Assembly: GCA_007133465.1 (NCBI GenBank)
Contig: SLMP01000140.1
Coordinates: 1 to 57,507, forward strand
Length of the DNA stretch: 57,507 nucleotides
Reading direction: 5' to 3'
DNA from: Nitriliruptoraceae bacterium
Lineage (GTDB): Bacteria > Actinomycetota > Nitriliruptoria > Nitriliruptorales > Nitriliruptoraceae
Shown: piece after piece, positions 28,367 through 39,606 of the stretch
Position numbering within the stretch: the first letter of the stretch is position 1
How the letters are laid out: each line of letters starts with the position of its first letter
The notes under the pieces: generated by a model
Database searches by the model: none
What the model was told of the DNA's origin: nothing
The model's input: only the letters and a program-made list of their open reading frames with translations
Made by a program: the position numbers and the translations under genes

Positions 28367-28633
28367 TCAGCGCTCGGGACGTTCCTCCGGCGGATCGGCG
28401 GGGGAGCCGTCGGGGCGGTCGGGGGGGCCGGGGAAGCGCGGCTCGACCGGCGCCGTGTGGAAGCTCTCCGCACGACGGGACGCTCCCCACAGCAGCAGCC
28501 CGGCGAGCACCGCGGCGACCACGCCCGCGAGCACCGCGCCGGTCGGGTCGAAGCCGAGGAACACCCCGAGCCCGGCCACGGCGGCGAAGGCGATCACCAC
28601 CGCCAGGAGTACGGCACGCAACGTGCGGTCCAT
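28367..28633 (-). CDS. Small two-helix membrane protein between gyrB and gyrA
   Basis: 88 residues. Two membrane helices (about residues 6-28 and 32-50) are followed by a Pro-rich tail ending in charged residues. No family is recognised. It lies four bases after the gene for another small membrane protein, inside the gyrB-gyrA block. Coding support comes from this tight packing and the helical pattern rather than from homology. Confidence 0.6.
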   Translation of the reverse strand: MDRTLRAVLLAVVIAFAAVAGLGVFLGFDPTGAVLAGVVAAVLAGLLLWGASRRAESFHTAPVEPRFPGPPDRPDGSPADPPEERPER

Positions 28634-28637
28634 CCTC

Positions 28638-28844
28638 TCAACCCTCCCCTTCGTCCGATCGGCGCCGTCGCGACACCGCGATGACCGCGAGCACCACGAG
28701 TCCGGGCAGACCCGCCGCAGCCGCGATCACCACCAGCTCCGAGGTGGCGCCGACGTCCGCGCGCAAGAGCTCGGGTGCCATCGCGACGACGGCGATCGCG
28801 AGGGCCGCGAACCCGGCCAACACCCACAGCAACGCACGGCCCAC
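28638..28844 (-). CDS. Small two-helix membrane protein after gyrB
   Basis: 68 residues. It begins MGRALLWVLAGFAALAIAV and has a second helix near residues 38-58 that ends in SRRRR. The start lies directly after the gyrB stop (one base between), so translational coupling is likely. No family is recognised. Arg-rich residues after the second helix suggest that the C-terminus is inside. Confidence 0.6.
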   Translation of the reverse strand: MGRALLWVLAGFAALAIAVVAMAPELLRADVGATSELVVIAAAAGLPGLVVLAVIAVSRRRRSDEGEG

Positions 28845-28845
28845 C

Positions 28846-31242
<2,397 letters not shown>

Positions 31243-32172
31243 TCACCCGCCCTCGAGCTCGTCCACCGTGCGCGGCCAGTCGTCCTTCAGCAGACGCGAC
31301 AGGCTCCGGTCGGCGAGCAGCCGGCCGCCGGTCTGGCACCGGGGGCAGTAGTTGGTCTCGTTGCTCGCGTAGCGGATCCGCTGCACCTCGGTCCCGCAGT
31401 CGGGGCAGGGCTGGCCGTGCCGTCCGTGGACCGAGAAATCTGGCCGGAACGCCGTGACCTCGGTGGGGAAGCGATCACCTGTGGCCTCGCGCAGCCGTGC
31501 GACCCACCCGCGCAGAACCACCCGTGTGGCGGCATGTAGCGCCGCCACCTCGGGGTCGACGAGGTCGTGGGTGCGGCGCACTGGGGAGAGACGGGCGGCG
31601 TGGAGGATCTCGTCGCTGTAGGCGTTGCCGATGCCAGCGAAACGACGGGGGTCGGTCAGGGCCCGCTTGACCGTGCGGTTCTCGACCGTCAGCCGCTCCC
31701 GGAAGGTGGCGAGGTCGGCGTCGAGGGGCTCGACACCGCCGCGGTCGTGCTCGGCCAGCCCCGCCTCGCCACGGACCACGTGCAGCGACGCGCGGCGGGT
31801 GGTGCCGGCCTCCGTGACGACGAGGGTACCGCCCTCCGCCTGCGGGGCCCCGGGGGCGGAGACGTCGAACGCGGCCAGGCCGATGCGTCCCGGCAGCTTG
31901 CTGCCGAACGGCAACCACCGCAGCCGGCCCGCGATCATCAGGTGCAGGACGAGGAACAGGGGCTCGTCATCGTCGTACGGCTCGAGCTCGACGACCAACC
32001 GTTTGCCGAGCCGGCGCAACCCGGTGACGCGCCGGCCATGGGCTGCGTCGAGCGGCGGGTCGTAGGTGCGCAGCAGCGAGATCCCGACCACGCGGCTGCG
32101 CACCAGGGTGGCGTCGAGCAGCCGCGACCGGAGCGCGGCGAGGTAGTCCTCGAGGTCGGGGAGCTCGGGCAT
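31243..32172 (-). CDS. Fpg/Nei-family DNA glycosylase
   Basis: 309 residues. It starts MPELPDLE, with the catalytic Pro2 and Glu3. RRLGKRLVVEL carries the conserved lysine, FAGIGNAYSDEILHAARLSP is the helix-two-turn-helix, and the C-terminal zinc finger has two CxxC pairs (CPDC and CPRC). It removes oxidised bases and nicks the abasic site. MPELPDLE rather than MPELPEVE leaves open whether it is Fpg or Nei type. It lies six bases after the TlpA-like gene and 363 bases before gyrB. Confidence 0.88.
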   Translation of the reverse strand: MPELPDLEDYLAALRSRLLDATLVRSRVVGISLLRTYDPPLDAAHGRRVTGLRRLGKRLVVELEPYDDDEPLFLVLHLMIAGRLRWLPFGSKLPGRIGLAAFDVSAPGAPQAEGGTLVVTEAGTTRRASLHVVRGEAGLAEHDRGGVEPLDADLATFRERLTVENRTVKRALTDPRRFAGIGNAYSDEILHAARLSPVRRTHDLVDPEVAALHAATRVVLRGWVARLREATGDRFPTEVTAFRPDFSVHGRHGQPCPDCGTEVQRIRYASNETNYCPRCQTGGRLLADRSLSRLLKDDWPRTVDELEGG

Positions 32173-32178
32173 CGCGGC

Positions 32179-32850
32179 TCAGGCGGGGCCGCCGGCGACG
32201 GCGTCCGCGAGCACCTGGATCTGGTCGACGGGCAGCATCCCGGCCGCCCGGGCGACGACCTGCCCCTGCGCGTCCAGCCCGACCCAGAACGGGGTGGCCG
32301 TCAGGCCGTAGGCGCTGGCGACCGACCCGTCGGCGTCGTCGACCAGCACCGGGTACTCGAAGCCCTCCGACTCGAACCACTCGTCGGGCGGCCAGTTCGG
32401 TCGGGTGTCGTCGAGGCCGGTGGACACCGCGACCAGGGCGACGTCCTCCCGGAGCCCACCCTCGGCGAGCCACGGGGAGACCGATCGGAGCTCCTCCTGG
32501 CAGGCGGGGCACCACGACGCCATGAACATGAGCAGCTGCGGCGTGCCTGGCTCGCCGATCGTGACCGGGGTGCCGTCGAAGTCCGCACCGGTGACGACGG
32601 GCGCCTGACTGCCGACCTCGGGGTCGTTCGGTTGGTCCTGCCCTCCGGGGGCGAGCGGTTCGCCCTCGATGGCCGGGTTGCCGGCGAGGTCCTCGGTGGT
32701 CACCCGCGAGCCGCGCTCGCCGGTGGACAGCACCGCGATGCCGACGATGAAGGCGAGGACCACGAGGCCGCCGATCGCCAGCAACAGGCGCTGGCGCCCC
32801 TGCCCGTCCGGCGTCGACGTCGTGCGCTTGGAGGTGGTGGAACTCGACAC
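32179..32850 (-). CDS. Membrane-anchored thioredoxin-like protein (TlpA/AlkA-Red type)
   Basis: 223 residues. One membrane anchor (about residues 21-42) is followed by an exported linker and a redoxin domain with the active-site motif WCPAC. The cis-proline lies in LTATPFWVG. CPAC and the exported location fit a TlpA/ResA-type thiol-disulfide exchange protein. A DsbB-type gene lies 81 bases upstream on the same strand, so the two may form an oxidising pair. Confidence 0.85.
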   Translation of the reverse strand: MSSSTTSKRTTSTPDGQGRQRLLLAIGGLVVLAFIVGIAVLSTGERGSRVTTEDLAGNPAIEGEPLAPGGQDQPNDPEVGSQAPVVTGADFDGTPVTIGEPGTPQLLMFMASWCPACQEELRSVSPWLAEGGLREDVALVAVSTGLDDTRPNWPPDEWFESEGFEYPVLVDDADGSVASAYGLTATPFWVGLDAQGQVVARAAGMLPVDQIQVLADAVAGGPA

Positions 32851-32931
32851 AGGACGCTCCGTTCGCTGTGGTGCGGTGTCGCGGTGGGGGAAGGTACGGG
32901 CGCCGCGACCAGCGCGGCGGGGCTCGACGGC

Positions 32932-33450
32932 TCAGCGCGCGTCGGTGGTCGCCGGGCGGGCGACGAGCGTCAGCACGATGATGGCGAGGAACCCGATGAG
33001 CGCCATCGTCGGCAGGGTGAGGAACCCGAACTCCTCCACCCAACGGATGCTGCACGGGGCGGTCGGGTCGCACGGGCCGGCAAGGGCCGGGTTGCGTTCG
33101 ATCACGATGTGCCAGACGGCCACGGCGGCGCCGATGGCGGCGATCGGGACGGCCGTCAGCCACACCCGCCGGTCGTGTCGCACGGCCGCCACGCCGAGGA
33201 TCAGCGTCAACGGGTACATCGCGATCCGCTGGTACCAGCACAGCGCACACGGCAGGTAGCCGGCCACCTCGGACAGGTACAGCGAGCCGCCGGTGGCGAC
33301 CGCCGCGATCGCGGTGGCGAGCGGCAGCGCGACGTCGTCTCGCAACCACGCCGGCACGCGCCCACGGGCCAGCGCGACGACCCCGCCGACGGCCACGACG
33401 AGGGCCATCAGCGCGAGCAGGCCGAAGATGCGCTCGAGGACAGGGGTCAC
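32932..33450 (-). CDS. DsbB/BdbC-type disulfide oxidoreductase
   Basis: 172 residues with four or five membrane helices. The first cysteine pair is CALC, in the LPCALCWYQRIAMYP motif of DsbB/BdbC. The second pair is in GPCDPTAPCS. It should pass electrons from an extracytoplasmic thiol protein to quinones. The gene is on the same strand as the TlpA-like protein and lies in the replication gene block, upstream of gyrB. Confidence 0.9.
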   Translation of the reverse strand: MTPVLERIFGLLALMALVVAVGGVVALARGRVPAWLRDDVALPLATAIAAVATGGSLYLSEVAGYLPCALCWYQRIAMYPLTLILGVAAVRHDRRVWLTAVPIAAIGAAVAVWHIVIERNPALAGPCDPTAPCSIRWVEEFGFLTLPTMALIGFLAIIVLTLVARPATTDAR

Positions 33451-33545
33451 GATGCTCCCGCGCAGGTGGTGGGGAAGAGTGGTGCGGATGCGTCACAGGG
33501 TGCCACGTCGCCGCGTCGCCGTGACGCCGCCGGCTCGGAACGGTG

Positions 33546-34061
33546 TCAACGGGGCGGTCCTGCCCGCCCGCCGGCGCTACCCGCGCCCGGGTCGCCGCGG
33601 CCCCGTTTCGGATCGCGCTCCAACGGTCCGACCACGATGCGCACCTCGCGGACCCTGACCGCGCCGAGCAGGTCGTTCGCGTTGGCCTGGAGCTGGGTGT
33701 GGAGATAGCGCAGCTGGGTCGCCCACGCCTGGCTCTCCGCCCGCACGACGAGGCAGCCGCCGGCGAGCCGGACGGGCTCACAACGCTCGGCGAGCTGCGG
33801 CCCGACGAGGTCGGTCCACCGGTCCGCCAACGTGGCCGCGTGCAGCCGCTCACCCCAGCCGCGTCGCTGCAGGAGACCGGCCAGCGTGTCCCCGACGGCG
33901 GTGGGCGCGCGCAGCCGGCGCACGCCGTCGGTGTCCTCCTCCTCGACCGTCCAGTCGTCATCCGTGGGCGGGCTCGGGTCGAAGGCCGCACGGTCCTGCC
34001 GTTGGCGCTGCCGCGCCTGCCGGCGCCGAAGCCGCGCGTAGGGGTCGTCCGCTCGGTTCAC
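33546..34061 (-). CDS. DUF721 (DciA-like) protein
   Basis: 171 residues. The DUF721 domain covers about residues 55-145, with WTDLVGPQLAERCEPVRLAGGCLVV and SQAWATQLRYLHTQL. The N-terminus is Arg/Gln-rich and the C-terminus is a Gly/Arg-rich tail. The family includes DciA, the ancestral replicative helicase operator. The ATG overlaps the recF stop by four bases (ATGA). Its place after recF is conserved in actinobacteria. Confidence 0.88.
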   Translation of the reverse strand: MNRADDPYARLRRRQARQRQRQDRAAFDPSPPTDDDWTVEEEDTDGVRRLRAPTAVGDTLAGLLQRRGWGERLHAATLADRWTDLVGPQLAERCEPVRLAGGCLVVRAESQAWATQLRYLHTQLQANANDLLGAVRVREVRIVVGPLERDPKRGRGDPGAGSAGGRAGPPR

Positions 34062-35227
34062 GCCGCGCCCGCCTCGCCGGCGGGGCGCGGACGCAACCGG
34101 CTGACGCCGTCCTCGACCGTCACCTCGACGCGGGCCCCCGTGAGCGGGACGTCCTCCTCGACCGCGGCCGTGACCAGCACCTGGTCGAACCGGGCGCAGG
34201 CGGCCGCGAGACGTTGCCGGCGGGTCGTGTCGAGCTCGGCGAAGACGTCGTCGAGCAGCACGATCGGCCGGTCACCGACCTCCGCGAGGACCTCGTAGCT
34301 CGCGAGCTTGAGCGCGAGCGCCAGCGACCACACCTCCCCGTGGGACGCATACCCGCGGGCCGGCAGCGCACCGATCGTCAGGTCCAGGTCGTCGCGATGA
34401 GGACCGACGAGGGTCATGCCACGAGCGCGCTCGTCGTCCTCCACCTCCAGCAGGGCACCGCGCAGCGCGGCCGCGACCTCGGCCGGCGCCGGCACGGCCC
34501 CACCGTCGTCGGGCAGCGGCCCCGCCGAGCACCGGTACGCCAGCCCGATCGCCTCCGGGCGGTCGGCGAGGTCCCGGTAGGCGCGGTCCGTCGGGGCCGC
34601 GAGCGCCCGGACGGCGGCCACCCGCGCAGCGACGACCTGGGTGCCATAGGTCACGAGTTGCTCGGTCCACACCTCGAGGGTGCTGCTCGCGGCGCTCCGC
34701 GCGCGCGGCGAGAGCCCCCGAGCCTGCTTGAGCAGCTGGTTGCGCTGGCGCAGGGCCCGGTCGTACTCGGCGCGGGCCGCGGCGTACGCGGGACGGCGCT
34801 GGCTGAGCAGGTCGTCGAGGAACCGTCGCCGCTCCCCCGGATCCCCGCGCACGATCGCGACGTCCTCGGGTGCGAACAGCACCACCCGCAGCACCCCGAG
34901 CGCCTCCGCGGCCCGGCGCACGTCCTGCCCATCGACCCGCGTGCGGGTCCGTCGGCCCGAGCCGACCTCGAGCTCGAGCGTCCGGCGCCGCGACGCGTCG
35001 GTCTCCAGCTCCGCGCGGATCGCGCCCACCTCGGCTCCCAGGCGGACGAGCGGCGCATCGCTCGCGACGCGGTGGGACCCGCCCGTCGCGGCCCGGTTGA
35101 TCGCCTCGAGGAGGTTGGTCTTGCCCTGCGCGTTCGGCCCGATCAGGACGGTGACCCCGGGGGCGAACTCCAGGGTCGCGTGGTCGTAGGACCGCACGTC
35201 GGTCAGGCCGAGCCGCCGCAGCAACAC
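34058..35227 (-). CDS. recF: DNA replication and repair protein RecF
   Basis: 389 residues. Walker A is GPNAQGKTNLLEAI near residue 30, the signature is in the middle, and Walker B is VLLDDVFAELD near the C-terminus. It loads RecA at gaps with RecO and RecR. It starts 25 bases after the dnaN stop. Confidence 0.95.
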   Translation of the reverse strand: MLLRRLGLTDVRSYDHATLEFAPGVTVLIGPNAQGKTNLLEAINRAATGGSHRVASDAPLVRLGAEVGAIRAELETDASRRRTLELEVGSGRRTRTRVDGQDVRRAAEALGVLRVVLFAPEDVAIVRGDPGERRRFLDDLLSQRRPAYAAARAEYDRALRQRNQLLKQARGLSPRARSAASSTLEVWTEQLVTYGTQVVAARVAAVRALAAPTDRAYRDLADRPEAIGLAYRCSAGPLPDDGGAVPAPAEVAAALRGALLEVEDDERARGMTLVGPHRDDLDLTIGALPARGYASHGEVWSLALALKLASYEVLAEVGDRPIVLLDDVFAELDTTRRQRLAAACARFDQVLVTAAVEEDVPLTGARVEVTVEDGVSRLRPRPAGEAGAA

Positions 35228-35252
35228 CAGCGCGCCCTCCCGACGACCGCGA

Positions 35253-36365
35253 CTAGCTGATCTTCATCGGCATGAGCAGGTAGCTGAGGTCGTCGACCAC
35301 GTCGTCGGCGGCGTGCGGACGCAGCACCGCGGGCTTGAGCCCGTCCCGCAGTTCGATGCGGATGCCCTCCGTCCCGGTCGCCTCGAGTCCGGCGAGCAGG
35401 AACCCGGGGTTGAACGCGATCGTGAGGCCCTCGCCGTCGATCTCGGCTGGCAGCGCCTCGGCGGCGTCGCCCATCTCCTGGTTGGTGGCCTGCAGGTCGA
35501 TCGAGCCGTCACCGAACGTCAGGCTCACCGGGGTGTTGGACTGGCCCATCGCCACGATCGCGACCCGCTGGAGTGCCTCCACGAGGGCAGCACGGTCGAC
35601 GGTCACCCCGGTCTCGAACGCGTCGGGCAGCAGCGCCTCGTAGTTCGGGAAGTTGCCCTCGATCAGCTTCGTGGTCAGTCGGCGCTCACCGAACAAGAAC
35701 GACGCCTGGCCCGGCTCGAACACCACCGTGACCTCCCCGCCGACCTCCGCCGCACCCTTCGCGGCCTCCTGCAGGGAGCGGGCCGGGACGAGCGCCTCAC
35801 CGTCGATCGCCTGGTCCCACGCGAGCGAGCGGACCGCCAGCCGGTAGCTGTCGGTCGCCGCGGCGGTCAGGCGTCCCTCGGCGGCCTCGAGCTTCACGCC
35901 GGTCAGCACCGGGCGCCCCTCGTCCGACGAGGCCGCGCGGGCCACCTGGCTGACCAGCCGAGCGAAGGCGTCCGCCTTGACGACGCCCTGCGGGGCGTCC
36001 TCCGACGGCGTCGCGAGCGTCGGGAAGTCGTCGACCGCCATCCCGCGGACGTGGAAGGTCGCCCGTCCGCAGGTGATCTCCACGCGGTCGGGCTCACCGC
36101 TGAGCTCCACCGGGGCCTGGGGGAAACGCGCGACCAGTTGCGCGAGCAACCGGCCGGGCAGCAGCACCCGACCGGGTTCGGCGATCTTGATCGGGATGCT
36201 GATCTCCGCCGCCACCTCGAGATCGGTGGCGCGGCAGGTCAGCTTGCCGTCCGCTGCCTCGAGCAGCACGCCGGAGAGGGCGGGCAACGTGACCCGTGCT
36301 CCGACGGTGCGGGTGGCCCAGGCGATCGCATCGGCGAACTCCCCTCGGTCGGCTCGGAACTTCAC
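35253..36365 (-). CDS. dnaN: DNA polymerase III beta subunit (sliding clamp)
   Basis: 370 residues from the GTG at 36365, preceded by GAGGAGG at about eight bases. The frame is open upstream to 36437, but the family start is MKFRADRGEF. Three clamp domains are present, with VDDFPTLA and the C-terminal YLLMPMKIS typical of actinobacterial DnaN. It is read away from the probable oriC toward recF. Confidence 0.97.
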   Translation of the reverse strand: MKFRADRGEFADAIAWATRTVGARVTLPALSGVLLEAADGKLTCRATDLEVAAEISIPIKIAEPGRVLLPGRLLAQLVARFPQAPVELSGEPDRVEITCGRATFHVRGMAVDDFPTLATPSEDAPQGVVKADAFARLVSQVARAASSDEGRPVLTGVKLEAAEGRLTAAATDSYRLAVRSLAWDQAIDGEALVPARSLQEAAKGAAEVGGEVTVVFEPGQASFLFGERRLTTKLIEGNFPNYEALLPDAFETGVTVDRAALVEALQRVAIVAMGQSNTPVSLTFGDGSIDLQATNQEMGDAAEALPAEIDGEGLTIAFNPGFLLAGLEATGTEGIRIELRDGLKPAVLRPHAADDVVDDLSYLLMPMKIS

Positions 36366-36846
36366 GTGGCTCCCTCCTCGGACCGGCGGGCTGACCCTGG
36401 TCCCTCGAGCGTCGTCAGCCGACGCGGGCTTGTCCACACGACCGAAGAAGAACCTGCTTCTTCTCGGTCAACTCCGTGGTCGTAATAGGCCCTGTGCATA
36501 CTGTGGACCGACCGGGATCCTCGCAGGTCAGGAGCGTTGCGAGGCTTGTGTGCCGCGTGTGGGTGGCCATCCCGTCCGTCCCCAGCGCGACGGATCACAC
36601 GGCGGTGGTTCCACCGGCGCGCACGATCGTCCCCGCCTCGTCCCCCGACCGTCCCCAACCGCGTGGCCAGGGTCGTCCCCGACGCGTCCCCCGCGGCGGC
36701 GTCCCCGTCCACGGTCGAGGCGCGTCCATCCCCACCTCGATCGCCTCGTCCCCCGGTTGTCCCCAGGGTGCTCCCCGGCGTCGTCCCCCGGGCCGACCCG
36801 CGCCTCGCCGGGGTGGGCTCTCCTCGCTGCGTCACCCGTGGGGTCG
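36366..36846. other. Probable chromosomal origin (oriC) between dnaN and dnaA
   Basis: 481 gene-free bases between dnaN and dnaA, the usual actinobacterial origin position. TTGTCCACA (36430-36438) is a perfect DnaA box. TGTGCATAC (36493-36501) and TGTGGACCG (36502-36510) are weak boxes. From 36576 to 36789 there are twelve GTCC-centred 9-mers, mostly NNGTCCCCN. A purine-rich inverted repeat, GAAGAAG (36444-36450) with CTTCTTC (36457-36463), is one of the few AT-richer spots and might help unwinding. Confidence 0.75.
36576..36789 (+). repeat. Array of DnaA-box-like 9-mers in oriC
   Basis: Related 9-mers around NNGTCCCCN start at 36576, 36627, 36638, 36649, 36673, 36684, 36699, 36705, 36722, 36746, 36757 and 36781, all in one orientation. 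Differences of 11 and 24 recur. Most differ from TTGTCCACA by C for A at position 7. TTGTCCCCA at 36757 is the closest. Confidence 0.65.
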
Positions 36847-38847
36847 TCACGCGCTGCGTGCCCGGGTCTTGATGCGGTTGGTCAGCTCGTGGACCTGGTT
36901 GTAGATCGTGCGCCGCTCCTGCATCAGCCCGGCGATCTTCGACTTCGCGTGCATCACGGTGGTGTGGTCACGGCCTCCGAACGCCTTGCCGATCCGGGGC
37001 AGGGACAGGTCGGTCAGCTCGCGCGTCAGGTACATGGCGATCTGGCGGGCGTTGACCAGCTGTCGGCTGCGCGACGGCGAGCACAGGTCCTCGGTGGTCA
37101 GCGAGAAGTAGGCCGCCACCTCGTCCATGATGAGCTGGACGGAGATCTCCTGGTCGCGGTCGTCGGGGAAGAGGTCTTTGAGCACCGCCTCGGCGAGCTG
37201 CGCGTCCGCCGGGGCGCGCTGCAGGCTCGCGAAGGCCGACACCCGGATGAGGGCACCCTCGAGCTCACGGATGTTCGATTCGACCTTCGACGCGATCAGC
37301 TCCAGGACCTGCGGCTGGACCCCGAGCCGATCGGTCTCGCACTTCTTGCGCAGGATCGCGATACGGGTCTCGAGGTCGGGTGGCTGCACGTCGGTCATCA
37401 GCCCCCACTCGAACCGGCTGCGCAGCCGGTCCTCGAGGCGCGCGATCTGCTTGGGCGGGCGGTCGCTCGAGATGACGATCTGCTTCTCCGCGTTGTGCAG
37501 CGCGTTGAAGGTGTGGAAGAACTCCTCCTGCGTGCGCTCCTTCTGCTGCAGGAACTGGATGTCGTCGATCAGCAGCACGTCGACCTGGCGGTAGGTGCGC
37601 TGGAAGCGAGGGATCCCGTCGTCGCGGATCGCGTTGATGAACTCGTTGGTGAACTGCTCGGTGGTCACGTAGCGGACCGCCAGCCGTGGGTAGAGGTTGC
37701 GGACGTAGTGCCCGATCGCGTGCAGCAGGTGGGTCTTGCCGAGCCCGGCTCCCCCGTAGATGAAGAGCGGGTTGTAGGACTTGGCCGGCGATTCCGCGAC
37801 GGCGGTCGCGGCGGCGTGCGCGAACCGGTTCGACGCGCCGATCACGAAGTCGTCGAACGAGTACTTCGGGTTGAGTTGGGAGTAGGGCTCCGCTTCGTCC
37901 ACGGGGGGCCGGCGCTCGGGCAGGGACACGATCGGGCCGTCCGGGCGACCGGGTGCCTGCAGCGGGACGTCGTTCGGCCATGCGCGGCCCGGGGCGGAGC
38001 CGTGGCGCCCGTCGGCGCTCCGGTCGTCGTGCGGTCGCTCGTCGGGCTGGCCGGCGGCGGGGTACCCCGTGCGGTGCCTCCCTTCGGGGGACGGGCCGGT
38101 CGATGCAGGGACGTGTTCGGTCGGCGCCGAGGCCGCCGCCGGACGCTGCTCCACCGGGGTGTGGTAGCCCGCGAGCGCCGAGCCGTCGGGCGGTGGGCCG
38201 TAGCCGGCTGCCGGCGCGACATCGACCGGCTGGCTCGCACCGTAGGGATCGGCGGGAGGCGGGCTGCCTGGTGCTTCGGCACGGTGGACCGGGTTGATCT
38301 CGCCGAACGGATCCGTGTGCATCGATCCGTGGGGGTCGGGGACCACGGGTCCCGAGGATGCCGATGCAGGGTCGTGGCGGGGGTGGTGCGCTGCGTCCTC
38401 GGGACCACCTCGAGCAGGGCTCGCGCCCTGCTGATCCTGTCGCTGGGGGTGCGATCCCTGGCGGTCGGCCGGGGCGAGGCCAGCTGCGGCAGAACCCGGG
38501 GCGGAGGCGGCGACACGCGCGGGGTCCGCCTGCCCGTCGCGGCCGTCGATCGTCGTCGAGTTCTCGCCGGCGTAGGGCTCCGGACGGGTCTGCACGGTGA
38601 TGACGACCGTCAGCGGCCGGTCCGCCGCGTCGGACAGCGCCTGCTGGATCTTCGCGCCACAGCTGCGCTCGAGCCACTCGCGTGCGAACGCGTGGGGGCT
38701 CGCGACGATGACGGTGTCCTCGCTGAAGCCGACCGGATGGGTGGCGAGCAACCAGCCCCGTTGCACCGGCGAGGCGACGGTCCGCATCACCCCGCGCAGG
38801 CTCTCGCTCCAGAGGGTCTCGAGATCGAGCGTCGAGGCTGATGACAC
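36847..38847 (-). CDS. dnaA: Chromosomal replication initiator DnaA
   Basis: 666 residues from the GTG at 38847, with AGGAG at five to six bases. Domain I covers about residues 4-85. Domain II is an unusually long linker of about 230 residues, rich in Pro, Gly, Ala, His and Asp. Domain III starts near residue 326 ([12 protein letters not shown]), with K371 in the Walker A motif GGAGLGKTH and Walker [11 protein letters not shown]. Domain IV has the DnaA-box-binding signature [10 protein letters not shown]. It is transcribed toward oriC and dnaN. Confidence 0.98.
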   Translation of the reverse strand: MSSASTLDLETLWSESLRGVMRTVASPVQRGWLLATHPVGFSEDTVIVASPHAFAREWLERSCGAKIQQALSDAADRPLTVVITVQTRPEPYAGENSTTIDGRDGQADPARVAASAPGSAAAGLAPADRQGSHPQRQDQQGASPARGGPEDAAHHPRHDPASASSGPVVPDPHGSMHTDPFGEINPVHRAEAPGSPPPADPYGASQPVDVAPAAGYGPPPDGSALAGYHTPVEQRPAAASAPTEHVPASTGPSPEGRHRTGYPAAGQPDERPHDDRSADGRHGSAPGRAWPNDVPLQAPGRPDGPIVSLPERRPPVDEAEPYSQLNPKYSFDDFVIGASNRFAHAAATAVAESPAKSYNPLFIYGGAGLGKTHLLHAIGHYVRNLYPRLAVRYVTTEQFTNEFINAIRDDGIPRFQRTYRQVDVLLIDDIQFLQQKERTQEEFFHTFNALHNAEKQIVISSDRPPKQIARLEDRLRSRFEWGLMTDVQPPDLETRIAILRKKCETDRLGVQPQVLELIASKVESNIRELEGALIRVSAFASLQRAPADAQLAEAVLKDLFPDDRDQEISVQLIMDEVAAYFSLTTEDLCSPSRSRQLVNARQIAMYLTRELTDLSLPRIGKAFGGRDHTTVMHAKSKIAGLMQERRTIYNQVHELTNRIKTRARSA

Positions 38848-39463
38848 GCCGCCACTCCTCACCGTCGGGTCGGTGCCCCCAGGCACCGTACTCGTGCGTT
38901 GGCGGCACACCGCCGCCCGTTCCCGTCCCCGCGTCGGATCGCCAGCGTCTCGACCTGGCCGTTCCCTGTCCACAGGAACGTCCACAGATGTGGATAGGCC
39001 GTGTCACCAGCGATGCGCGCGGCGCAGGACCGCGGTGGGGAAGGTCCATCGGCCGTGACCCGACCAAAGGGGGACGGGCCCCGGTGACGTCGCCGACCCC
39101 GCTCTCGAGGTCGTCGCCGTCGTTTGAGGGACGGCCGGGGACCGTACACGTCCCGGCCACGGCGTGGCAACCGTTGCGTTGCGAAGCGACCTGCACGCTC
39201 GCGTTGGTGGTCTCGTGCTCGCGCGGCAACCGCGGGATTTCGTGGCGGGGGAGCTCTCGGCCCGTCGCGGGAACTCTCACCGGCGGACCCGGTTGCCGTC
39301 CCTGCGAACGGACGGGTACGCTCCGCGCACTCCGTCGCACCGGTGCAGGTCCGCGTCGCCCGCCCCCACAACCTCGGTTCGTTGGGGGTGCTGTGCGCCG
39401 CCCCGTTGGGTCCGCTCCACGCCGCGTGCACTCATCCACCCCGATCCTCGGGAGGCATCCGTC
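38848..39463. promoter_or_regulatory. dnaA-rpmH divergent regulatory interval with DnaA boxes
   Basis: 616 bases without a supported gene. CTGTCCACA (38966-38974), ACGTCCACA (38978-38986) and the inverted TGTGGATAG (38989-38997) form a tight cluster of DnaA boxes about 120 bases before the dnaA start. They could serve in dnaA autoregulation or as an outer part of the origin. A TACGGT hexamer (38890-38885, minus) may be the dnaA -10. Confidence 0.55.
39293..39322 (+). promoter_or_regulatory. Candidate promoter of the rpmH operon
   Basis: TTGCCG (39293-39298) and TACGCT (39317-39322) are separated by 18 bases, on the strand of rpmH and 142 bases before its start. It is the best match to a housekeeping promoter that I see in this interval. 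Confidence 0.4.
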
Positions 39464-39601
39464 GTGTCGAAGCGCACCTTCCAGCCGAACAACCGTCGCC
39501 GCGCGAGGAAGCATGGCTTCCGCGCCCGCATGAGCACCCGGGGCGGCCGCGCCATCATCCGCAACCGTCGCCGCCGCGGTCGCGCCACGCTGTCGGCCTG
39601 A
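39464..39601 (+). CDS. rpmH: 50S ribosomal protein L34
   Basis: 45 residues starting at a GTG with GGAGG upstream. It has the L34 pattern: [18 protein letters not shown], then [10 protein letters not shown] and an Arg-rich end. It is the first gene of the rpmH-rnpA-yidD-yidC-jag arm. Confidence 0.97.
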   Translation: MSKRTFQPNNRRRARKHGFRARMSTRGGRAIIRNRRRRGRATLSA

Positions 39602-39606
39602 CGGCC

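Noticed and set aside
25559-28684. 1041-codon plus-strand open frame opposite gyrA
   Set aside because: It is the complement of gyrA. The translated product has no domain pattern.
38848-39463. Genes in the dnaA-rpmH gap
   Set aside because: Open frames exist on both strands without family features. The region carries DnaA boxes and a promoter.
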